From contig CALQKH020000009.1 of assembly GCA_943331105.2 (NCBI GenBank), forward strand, positions 62,001 through 126,000: a stretch of 64,000 nucleotides of DNA, given 5' to 3'. Origin of the DNA: Akkermansia muciniphila. GTDB lineage: Bacteria > Pseudomonadota > Gammaproteobacteria > Burkholderiales > Burkholderiaceae_C. The notes beneath the pieces were generated by a model. The model saw only the letters and a list, made by a program, of their open reading frames with translations. It did not search any database and was not told where the DNA came from. Shown one piece after another: positions 36,197 through 44,110 of this stretch. A program made the translations under genes and the position numbers. Within the stretch, counting starts at the first letter, position 1. Every line of letters starts with the position of its first letter.

Positions 36197-36898
36197 TCAA
36201 AGGGAACGCATCAGACCACCGTCGATGCGAAGACTTTGGCCCGTGATGTAGGCCGCGCCCTCAGACACCAAAAAGGCAATGGTGGCTGCCACTTCTTCGC
36301 TCGTGCCATAACGCTGCATGGGCACGCTCTCACGACGCTCTTCTTTGGCGGGCAGGCTGTCGATCCAACCAGGCAAGACATTGTTCATGCGCACGTTGTG
36401 CACGGCATGCTCGTCGGCAAACAGTTTGGTGAATGCGGCCAAGCCCGCACGGGCCACGGCCGAGGTCGGAAACATCGAACTGGGCTCGTCCACCCATGCG
36501 CTGGAGATGTTGACGATGGCCCCCGTCTTTTGCTGAACCATGATGGGGGTCACCACCCGAACAGCCCGCACCACATTCAAAAAGTACATGTCCATGCCCA
36601 AATGCCACTGCGCATCGGTCAACTCCAGCACGGGGCCTTTGGGGCCGTGGCCAGCACTGTTGACCAACACATCGATGCGGCCCCAACGGGCCATGGCTTG
36701 ATCGGCCAAGGTTTGCAAGTCTTCGGGCGATTGGTTAGAGCCAGTCAAACCAATGCCCCCCAAATCGCGCCCCAGCGCCTCACCCTTGCCGGACGACGAC
36801 AGCACCGCCACTTGAAAACCATCCTGTGCCAGCTTGCGCGCCGCAGCTGCACCGATGCCGCTGCCGCCACCGATTACCATGGCCACTTTGTTGCTCAT
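36197..36898 (-). CDS. Short-chain dehydrogenase/reductase-fold protein lacking the Tyr-Lys pair
   Basis: A 233-residue Rossmann-fold SDR. The cofactor motif is GGGSGIG (10-16), followed by NSAG (80-83) and the structural Asn108. At the active site, Ser133 is present in VNISSAW, but the positions expected for the catalytic Tyr and Lys hold Ser146 and Arg150 (PTSAVARAG). The oligomer-type C-terminus (SLRIDGGLMRS) is normal. Some atypical SDRs share this replacement. The start at 36898 has AAGGAG upstream and overlaps the stop of the RND pump gene (ATGA), so its product is made together with the pump. Confidence 0.9.
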   Translation of the reverse strand: MSNKVAMVIGGGSGIGAAAARKLAQDGFQVAVLSSSGKGEALGRDLGGIGLTGSNQSPEDLQTLADQAMARWGRIDVLVNSAGHGPKGPVLELTDAQWHLGMDMYFLNVVRAVRVVTPIMVQQKTGAIVNISSAWVDEPSSMFPTSAVARAGLAAFTKLFADEHAVHNVRMNNVLPGWIDSLPAKEERRESVPMQRYGTSEEVAATIAFLVSEGAAYITGQSLRIDGGLMRSL

Positions 36899-39800
36899 GC
36901 TTTGCTCCTTGTTTGTGTGAATCTTCGAAACATCCGGCCAGACCATTGGCCCAAATCATCCAGGTAGGTGAACACCACCGGGATCACCAGCAAACTGAGC
37001 ACGGTGCTGGTGAGCAAGCCACCGATCACAGCAATCGCCATGGGCGAGCGAAAGCTCGCATCGGCCGCGCCCCAGCCCACTGCAATGGGCAGCATACCCG
37101 CGCCCATGGCGATGGTGGTCATGACAATCGGGCGCGCCCTTTTGTGGCAAGCGTCCAACATGGCGTCCCATCGGTTCATGGCAGGCACAGCAGGGCGGTC
37201 CCCCTCAGCAGGTTTTCCGCGCCGCGCTTCAATCGCGTACTCCACCAACAAGATCGAGTTTTTGGTGGCGATGCCCATGAGCATGATGAGACCAATCAGC
37301 GAGGGCATCGAAAAGCTCTTGCCCGCGATCAAGAGACCGACAAACGCGCCACCCAACGACAGCGGCAGCGCCGCCAAGATGGTGATCGGATGCAAGAAAC
37401 CCTTGAACAGCAAGACCAGCACGATATAGATGCACAACACACCGATCGTCATGGCCAGGCCAAAACTGGCGAACAGTTCGCCCATGACTTCGGCGTCACC
37501 CACCTCCACCACCTTCACGCCCGGCGGCAGGCTTTGCAAGGCGGGCAGCTTTTGCACTGCCTGCGTCACATCGCCCAGCGGCATGCCCGACAACTCAATC
37601 TCAAAGTTGATGTTGCGCTGGCGGTCGTAGCGGTCGATCACGGCCGGGCCGCCAGCCACCTCGATGCTGGCGACCTGGCCCAGCATGACAGGGCCTCGGC
37701 TGCCGGGCACCATCAGGCGCTCAAGTGTGGCCAGGTCATGCCTGGATTCGTGGCCCAGCTTGACCACGATGGGCACTTGGCGCTCGGACAAATTGAGTTT
37801 GGGCAGCGCCTGATCGTAGTCGCCCAGGGTGGCCACGCGCAAGGTGTCGCTGATGGCTGCGCTCGTCACACCCAGGTCGGCAGCCTTGGCAAAGTCGGGC
37901 CGCACGGCGATCTCGGGGCGTACCAGGCTGGCCGTCGATGCAATCGAGCCCAAACCTGAAATGGTGCGCAAATCGCGCTCCACCGCCATGGCAGCGGTTT
38001 GCAGGGCTTGCGGGTCCTCGCCGGTGAGCACCAGCACGTATTTTTCGCCAGACCCGCCCAAACCCACCTTGGTGCGCACACCGGGCAATTGCTGCAGCGC
38101 GGTGCGAATGTCGTTTTCAATCGCTTGCTTGCGGGGGCGTGTACCGCGCTCGGTCAACTGGATGGTGAGCGTGGCCTTGCGGACCTCGGCTGCGCCGCTA
38201 CCGGTAAAAGGATCACTGCCCGCACTGCCGCCGCCAATCGTGGTGTAGACGCTTTTCACATCGTTCACCGCCATCAACAACTTGCGGGCGTGTTCGGCGC
38301 TGGCTTGGGTCTGCACCAAGGTGGAGCCGGGGGGCAGCTCCACATACACCTGGGTTTGAGAGTTGTCATCGGGCGGAATGAAGCCCTTGGGCAGCAAAGG
38401 CACCAGCATGATGGAGCCGATGAAGAACAGCGTGGCCAGGACCATGGTGACCAGGCGGTGCCGCATGCACCAGGTGGCCCAAACCATGTAGCGCTTGAGC
38501 CAGCCCGGCTCATGCGCGGCCGTGACGATGGGCTTCAAAATATAAGCCGCCATCATGGGCGTGAGCACCCGCGCCACCACCAAAGAGGCAAACACCGCGA
38601 GTGACGCCGTCCAGCCAAACTGCTTGAAGAACTTGCCCGGAATGCCGCTCATGAACGCCGTGGGTAAAAACACCGCGATCAAGGTGAAGGTGGTGGCGAT
38701 CACGGCCAAACCAATTTCGTCGGCCGCCTCCATGGCCGCCTGATACGGAGACTTGCCCATGCGCAAATGGCGCACGATGTTTTCCACCTCGACAATCGCA
38801 TCGTCCACCAACACACCAATCACCAAAGACAGCGCCAGCAAAGTCACCACGTTGATGGAAAAGCCCAAGTAAGCCATGCCAATGAAGGCGGGAATGACCG
38901 ACAGCGGCAACGCCACAGCCGACACAAACGTGGCCCGCCAGTCGCGCAAAAACAGCCACACCACCAGCACCGCCAAAATCGCGCCTTCGTAGAGCAAGAC
39001 CAACGAGCCGCTGTATTCCTCTTCCACCGGGGTCACAAAATCAAAGGCCTCGGTGATCTCGATGTCCGGGTTTTGCAGCCGATAGTCGGCCAAGGCCTGA
39101 CGCACCAAGCGGCCCACGGCCACTTCGCTCTCGCCCCTGCTGCGCACCACCTCAAAGCCCACCACCGGATTGCCGTTCAGGCTGGCCGCCGAGCGGGCAT
39201 CGGCCAACGTGTCGCTCACCATGGCCACCTGGTCCAGCCGCACTCGGCCACCACGCGATGTGGCCAGCTCGATCTGGCCCACCTCTTGCGCTGTCTTGAC
39301 AGTCGCCAGGGTGCGCACGGGCTGCTCACCCACGCCCAAATCCATGCGTCCACCCGAGCCTTCTTGCTGCACCTGCTTGAGCTGACGCGACACCTCGGCC
39401 GCCGTGATGCCCAGCGCCTGCAAGCGGTTCACATCCAACGCCACGCGCACCTCACGCGTCACGCCGCCCACCCGGTTGACCGCGCCCACACCGCGCAGTG
39501 ACAAGAGCTTGCGGGTGATGTCTTTGTCCACCAGCCATGACAGGGCCTCGTCGTCCATGCGCGTCGAACGCACGGTGTAGGCCAGGACGGGGGTACCCGC
39601 CAGGTTGAGCTTTTTGACCACCGGATCGCGCAAGTCGCTTGGCAAGTCGGCGCGCACGCCCTGAATGGCCGAGCGCACATCGTCCACCGCCTCCTGGCTG
39701 GGCTTTTCCATGCGGAACTCGGCGGTGATGGACACCACGCCGTCTTGCACCTTGGTGGTGATGTGTTTGAGGCCTTGCAGCGGGGCCAGCGCGTTTTCAA

Positions 39801-40002
39801 GCTTGCGGGCCACATCGGTTTCAAGCTGCGTGGGTGCAACACCGGGCAGGCTGGCGGTCACCGTGATGGTGGGGACATCCAAGTCCGGAAAGTTTTGCAC
39901 CTTCATCGAACCGAAAGCGATGAAACCTGCCACCGTCAGCAGCACAAACAGCATGACGGCGGGAATAGGGTTTCGAATCGACCACGAAGAGACGTTGAAC
40001 AT
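36895..40002 (-). CDS. RND multidrug efflux permease, HAE1 type
   Basis: A 1035-residue inner-membrane pump of the AcrB/MdtB class. The first helix starts SIRNPIPAVMLFVLLTVAGF, and the periplasmic porter domain contains VKVQNFPDLDVPTITV-like sequence (MKVQNFPDLDVPTI). The proton-relay pair Asp-Asp in LVIGVLVDDAIVEVEN falls near residues 398-399, as in hydrophobic/amphiphilic (HAE1) exporters, not metal exporters. Substrates cannot be predicted. It lies 9 bp after the adaptor gene and ends overlapping an SDR gene. No outer-membrane channel is encoded here, so it must borrow a TolC-type protein. Confidence 0.95.
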   Translation of the reverse strand: MFNVSSWSIRNPIPAVMLFVLLTVAGFIAFGSMKVQNFPDLDVPTITVTASLPGVAPTQLETDVARKLENALAPLQGLKHITTKVQDGVVSITAEFRMEKPSQEAVDDVRSAIQGVRADLPSDLRDPVVKKLNLAGTPVLAYTVRSTRMDDEALSWLVDKDITRKLLSLRGVGAVNRVGGVTREVRVALDVNRLQALGITAAEVSRQLKQVQQEGSGGRMDLGVGEQPVRTLATVKTAQEVGQIELATSRGGRVRLDQVAMVSDTLADARSAASLNGNPVVGFEVVRSRGESEVAVGRLVRQALADYRLQNPDIEITEAFDFVTPVEEEYSGSLVLLYEGAILAVLVVWLFLRDWRATFVSAVALPLSVIPAFIGMAYLGFSINVVTLLALSLVIGVLVDDAIVEVENIVRHLRMGKSPYQAAMEAADEIGLAVIATTFTLIAVFLPTAFMSGIPGKFFKQFGWTASLAVFASLVVARVLTPMMAAYILKPIVTAAHEPGWLKRYMVWATWCMRHRLVTMVLATLFFIGSIMLVPLLPKGFIPPDDNSQTQVYVELPPGSTLVQTQASAEHARKLLMAVNDVKSVYTTIGGGSAGSDPFTGSGAAEVRKATLTIQLTERGTRPRKQAIENDIRTALQQLPGVRTKVGLGGSGEKYVLVLTGEDPQALQTAAMAVERDLRTISGLGSIASTASLVRPEIAVRPDFAKAADLGVTSAAISDTLRVATLGDYDQALPKLNLSERQVPIVVKLGHESRHDLATLERLMVPGSRGPVMLGQVASIEVAGGPAVIDRYDRQRNINFEIELSGMPLGDVTQAVQKLPALQSLPPGVKVVEVGDAEVMGELFASFGLAMTIGVLCIYIVLVLLFKGFLHPITILAALPLSLGGAFVGLLIAGKSFSMPSLIGLIMLMGIATKNSILLVEYAIEARRGKPAEGDRPAVPAMNRWDAMLDACHKRARPIVMTTIAMGAGMLPIAVGWGAADASFRSPMAIAVIGGLLTSTVLSLLVIPVVFTYLDDLGQWSGRMFRRFTQTRSKA

Positions 40003-40011
40003 GGCGTCCCT

Positions 40012-41136
40012 TTATTTGACGGCAGTGGCGGCTGGTGCAGCTTGGGCGGCTGGCGCGTCGACCACACGCACCGTGTCGCCGTGGTTCAAAAACGCGCCGC
40101 CACTGGCCACCACGCGTGCATCGGCTTGCAGGCCGCGGGTCACCTCAACACGGTCAGCATTTTGGCGTCCGGTTTGAACTTTGAGTTGACTGACTTTTTG
40201 GTCGGCCCCGACCGTGTAGACATAGCTGAACCCATCGCGCACCACCACAGCGGTTTGGGGCACCGTGAGCGCCTGACTTTGACCCAAACTGATCTCACCC
40301 TGAGCGTACATGCCCGCTCGGGCGCTGCCGATGGCGGCAGGCAAATCCACATAAACGATGGCATTTCGGGTTTGCGCATCCACCGCAGGCGCGACCACAC
40401 GCACCTTACCCTGCAGCACCTGCCCACTGGCGGCCTTGATTTGTGCGGGCGCACCCACCTGGATGCGGCCAATTTCAGAGGCGGTCACCTCAGCACGCCA
40501 TTCGATGCGCCCTTGGCGAATCAACCGGAACAACTCGACTCCTGCACCCACCACACTGCCCACCGTGGCTTGCCGTGCTGAGATCACGCCCGCATCCGGC
40601 GCACGCACCTGGGTTTGCGACAGGCGCACGTTTTGCAGTTGCACCAAGGCCCGGGCCGATTGCACGCGCGCCACGGCAGATGCCTCCGCGGCCAACGCTT
40701 GGCTCAGCTGTGCGTTGCTGAAAAATCCTTGCTGCTGCAGACTGCGCGCCCGCTCGGCCTGGGCCTTGGCCTCTTGGGCGCTGGCCGCCGCTTCAGCCAG
40801 TGTGCCCTCGGCCTGAGCCAGCTCGGCCCGCAAACTGTCGGCCTGCAAAACGGCCAGCACGTCGCCGCGCTGAACCCTGTCGCCCACATTGACCCGTACC
40901 TCGGTGATCTTCAAGCCATTGGCTTCGGCGCCAATGATGGCCTCTTGCCAGGCAGCCAGGCTGCCGTTGGCGTTGATCTTTTGGGCCAGGTTGACAGTTT
41001 GGGGCGTGGTGACGGTCACTGTCAGACTGGGTTTGGCGCTGTCTGGTGGCTTGGGCGTGGTTTGAGCCTGTACCGTCCCGCCCAAAAGCAAAACCAAGCC
41101 GCTGATCTTCGTGAGCCACAGAAAAGACTTTTTCAT
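40012..41136 (-). CDS. RND efflux periplasmic adaptor (membrane fusion protein)
   Basis: A 374-residue periplasmic adaptor linking the RND pump to an outer-membrane channel. A signal peptide (1-24, LWLTKISGLVLLLGGTVQAQ region) is followed by the lipoyl half-motif IIGAEANGLKITEVRVNVGD. An alpha-helical hairpin (about 90-160) and beta-barrel and membrane-proximal domains (about 170-350) complete it. It lacks a lipobox Cys. I chose the ATG at 41136; a GTG at 41148 is possible and neither has a strong Shine-Dalgarno. It is the first gene of the operon, with the promoter in the 181-bp gap to glnE. Confidence 0.92.
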   Translation of the reverse strand: MKKSFLWLTKISGLVLLLGGTVQAQTTPKPPDSAKPSLTVTVTTPQTVNLAQKINANGSLAAWQEAIIGAEANGLKITEVRVNVGDRVQRGDVLAVLQADSLRAELAQAEGTLAEAAASAQEAKAQAERARSLQQQGFFSNAQLSQALAAEASAVARVQSARALVQLQNVRLSQTQVRAPDAGVISARQATVGSVVGAGVELFRLIRQGRIEWRAEVTASEIGRIQVGAPAQIKAASGQVLQGKVRVVAPAVDAQTRNAIVYVDLPAAIGSARAGMYAQGEISLGQSQALTVPQTAVVVRDGFSYVYTVGADQKVSQLKVQTGRQNADRVEVTRGLQADARVVASGGAFLNHGDTVRVVDAPAAQAAPAATAVK

Positions 41137-41155
41137 TTCACAAAACACCCATAAC

Positions 41156-41184
41156 TGATTCGTTTGAGTTTACGTTCGTTTTAG
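41156..41184. promoter_or_regulatory. Direct repeat TTCGTTTNAG upstream of the RND operon
   Basis: TTCGTTTGAG (41159-41168) and TTCGTTTTAG (41175-41184) are spaced by 16 bp, about 20 bp upstream of the adaptor start codon. The first copy extends to TGATTCGTTTGAG, which recurs exactly at 27132-27144 before the second sulfate-binding gene. It may be an operator for an unknown regulator; no local regulator gene is present. Confidence 0.35.
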
Positions 41185-41317
41185 TCTCCATCCAAATGAG
41201 GCGAACTAAAAATGCCCTTCGAGATTGGTCTTTCCTGAGCCTGCGCAACAAATGTCGGTTTGAAGGCATGCCGCGCCTTGCAGACGTGCTGGACTGGGTG
41301 GGAAGATTCGGGGTGAA

Positions 41318-44086
41318 TCAGCCCATCACCCGTTGCCAGAGCAACAAAATTGCAGCGCGCTCTTCAACCCAAAGGTTCACGGGAACATCGGTCGGCTCCT
41401 CGTTCAAGCGTGCTTGGTGCTGGATACGGCGCATTTCCCGATACGCGTTGGCTGACGACGCACCCATGCCCAAGGGCAATAAGCCTGCTTTTTCAGCCCG
41501 TTGCAGCAAGGCAATGTTGCCCACGTTATCAGCCAGCTCAGGGTGGTCAGCGGTATGCAGCAAGACCAGGTATTGCACGGCAAACTCGGCGTCCACCATG
41601 CCGCCAAGACTGTGCTTCACGTCAAAACGATCGGCCTTGACCGGATGGCCTTGTCGCACGCGTTCGCGCATGGCCACGATCTCGGCCTTCAGACTGACCG
41701 CATCGCGTGAAGCGCTGATGACCGCATGGCGCACAGCATCAAAACGCGAAGCCAAACTGGGCAAGCCCATGACAAAACGCGCACGGGTCATGGCTTGGTG
41801 CTCCCAAGTCCAAGCGGTATTGCTGCCACGTTGTTGCTGGTAATCGGCATACGCCTGAAACTGCGTGACCAACATGCCTGCACTGCCATTGGGGCGCAGG
41901 GCGGTGTCGATCTCATACAAGTCACCCTCGCCGGTTTTGACGGTCATCCAATTGATGAGCTTTCGCACATAGTTGGCATAGACCTCTTGGGCGCGCTCAT
42001 CACTGTCTTCGTAAACAAAGACAATGTCCAAATCGCTGCCGTAGCCCAGTTCTTTGCCCCCCAACTTGCCATAACCAATGATGGCAATCGCTGGCGTTTC
42101 ACGGTGACGAATTTTGAGACGATCCCAACACCAACGGGCGGTCACGCGCAATACGGCATCGGCCAAGGCGCTCAGGTCATCGGCCACTTGCTCAACCGTG
42201 AGCACCCCCTCCACATCCCTTGCCAGCGTGCGAAACTGCTCCGCATGGTGCGCACGTCGCAGCAAGTTGAGCAAGCTTTCTTCGTCGTCCTCGCCTGTGC
42301 GCTGCAAGGCGATCAAACGCGCTTGCAACTCGCCCTCAAACTCAAGGGCATCAAAACGGCTGCTGAAAAGATTGCCCCCGGCCAATTCGTCGATCACACC
42401 GGGGTGCTGCAGCAGATAACGTGCCGGCCATTTGGCCGCACCCAACAAGCGCAGCAAGCGTTCGTGCACGGAGGGGCGCTCCAGCATGAGCGCCAAATAA
42501 CTTTCACGGCGCAACAAGGGCTCAATCCAATCCACCATGCGCAAGACGGCGTCTTCGGTGACGCGCCCAACATCAAGCCACTGCGCTGTGCGCTGCAACA
42601 AGCGCACCAGGCGACCGCGTGCGTCATCCCGCAAAGCTTGTACCCGCGCGTTATCGGCCCACAAAGCCAACCGGGCGCGAACGGGCCCTTTGAAATCGGT
42701 CAATACCGCTTCCAAGTCAGCATGCTCGCGTGCATTTTTTCCGGTTTTGCCGTTGCATCCCTTGCAATCTCGATCGCCACCCAACAGGGTGTCAAACTCC
42801 TGCGCGACCACTTCACGGTGGGCGTCCAACTCGGACAAAAAGGCGCAAGCCGTGGGATGGCCCAAAGTTTTCGCGATCCAAGCCAAATCGTCGTCTCGGG
42901 TGGGCAAAACATGGGTTTGCTGGTCGTCCAAGTACTGAATGCGGTGCTCGACCTGGCGAAGAAACACATAGGCTGCGCTCAAGGCCTCGGCGGTGGCTTG
43001 GGGCATGAGGCCCGCTTTGGCCACACGCTGCAAAGCGTCTAAGGTAGGCCGTGTGCGCAACTCGGGGAATTGCCCACCACGCACCACCTGCAAAAGCTGC
43101 ACGGTGAACTCGATTTCGCGGATGCCGCCTCGCGACAGTTTCACGTCATTCGCGCGTTCTGGGTGACCGGCACTGCGTTTGGCTGCGTGGTCTCGGATTT
43201 GCTGGTGCAGGGTGCGCAGCGACTCGAACACGTTGTAATCCAGATAGCGACGGAACACAAATGGCAAAACCACGGCACGCAGTGCTTGGGCGGAACCATT
43301 GAGCGCAGCACTGCGTGGGGCCACCACACGGCTTTTCATCCAGGCAAAACGCTCCCACTCGCGCCCCTGCACCAGCAAATACTCTTCAAGTGCGTCCAAA
43401 GAAACCACACTCGGTCCAGAATTGCCATTTGGGCGCAGCGCCAAATCGACACGGAACACAAAGCCATGCTCGGTGGTGTCACCGATCAGGGCATACATGC
43501 GTTTGACGGCACGGGTGAAGTAGTCCTGACACGACACTTTGTTGCGGCCCTCGCTGTTGCCCAGCGACTCGCCGTCTTCGTCGTAGACATAAATCAGGTC
43601 AATGTCACTCGAGACGTTCAGCTCGCGTGCGCCCAACTTGCCCATCCCAATGATCCACATCTCTGCGCGCTGACCATCGGCCTTGGTGGGCGCACCGTGC
43701 AAGGCGTCCAAATCGGCAGAGACTTGCTGCCAAGCAATGTCCAGCGTCACTTCGGCAAGCCAGGTCATGCTGCGGGTCACGCTGTCCAAAGAGGCCTGAC
43801 GAGCGCAATCGAGCTGGGCCAAACGTTCCAGGGTGAGTTGACGCAAAACCCGCAGCGCTGCAGGGATATCAAGACCCGTGAGCGTCAAAGCCATGAAGGC
43901 TGCCGACAAGGTTTCTCGCGTCGGGGCACCCGGCGCGAGCAAGGGCAGAACATCCACGTAACGGCGATGCAAACGTTGCACGAAGCGCGAATACAGGTGC
44001 TCATGGGTCGCATCCAGCGCCGACGCGCCATGACCCAACGGGGCCACGGCGGGGTGACTGACATCCATCGACGGGCTGCGGGTCAT
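41318..44086 (-). CDS. glnE: Bifunctional glutamine synthetase adenylyltransferase/removase GlnE
   Basis: A 922-residue enzyme that adenylylates and deadenylylates glutamine synthetase under PII control. Two nucleotidyltransferase domains are visible: the N-terminal one with GKLGARELNVSSDIDLIYVY (removase) and the C-terminal one with GYGKLGGKELGYGSDLDIVFVY (transferase). Each has the G-x11-DxD metal site. The frame is open upstream to 44125, but the ATG at 44086 has a good CAGGA and avoids overlapping the divergent yhdP start. The length agrees with the family (about 940). Confidence 0.96.
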   Translation of the reverse strand: MTRSPSMDVSHPAVAPLGHGASALDATHEHLYSRFVQRLHRRYVDVLPLLAPGAPTRETLSAAFMALTLTGLDIPAALRVLRQLTLERLAQLDCARQASLDSVTRSMTWLAEVTLDIAWQQVSADLDALHGAPTKADGQRAEMWIIGMGKLGARELNVSSDIDLIYVYDEDGESLGNSEGRNKVSCQDYFTRAVKRMYALIGDTTEHGFVFRVDLALRPNGNSGPSVVSLDALEEYLLVQGREWERFAWMKSRVVAPRSAALNGSAQALRAVVLPFVFRRYLDYNVFESLRTLHQQIRDHAAKRSAGHPERANDVKLSRGGIREIEFTVQLLQVVRGGQFPELRTRPTLDALQRVAKAGLMPQATAEALSAAYVFLRQVEHRIQYLDDQQTHVLPTRDDDLAWIAKTLGHPTACAFLSELDAHREVVAQEFDTLLGGDRDCKGCNGKTGKNAREHADLEAVLTDFKGPVRARLALWADNARVQALRDDARGRLVRLLQRTAQWLDVGRVTEDAVLRMVDWIEPLLRRESYLALMLERPSVHERLLRLLGAAKWPARYLLQHPGVIDELAGGNLFSSRFDALEFEGELQARLIALQRTGEDDEESLLNLLRRAHHAEQFRTLARDVEGVLTVEQVADDLSALADAVLRVTARWCWDRLKIRHRETPAIAIIGYGKLGGKELGYGSDLDIVFVYEDSDERAQEVYANYVRKLINWMTVKTGEGDLYEIDTALRPNGSAGMLVTQFQAYADYQQQRGSNTAWTWEHQAMTRARFVMGLPSLASRFDAVRHAVISASRDAVSLKAEIVAMRERVRQGHPVKADRFDVKHSLGGMVDAEFAVQYLVLLHTADHPELADNVGNIALLQRAEKAGLLPLGMGASSANAYREMRRIQHQARLNEEPTDVPVNLWVEERAAILLLWQRVMG

Positions 44087-44110
44087 AATTCCTGCTGACT
44101 TTCTAATCGT

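Noticed and set aside
36826..37959. A 377-codon plus-strand frame
   Set aside because: Shadow of the SDR and RND genes on the minus strand.
41726..44098. Two long plus-strand frames (438 and 342 codons)
   Set aside because: Both lie antisense within glnE, which is intact with both nucleotidyltransferase domains.
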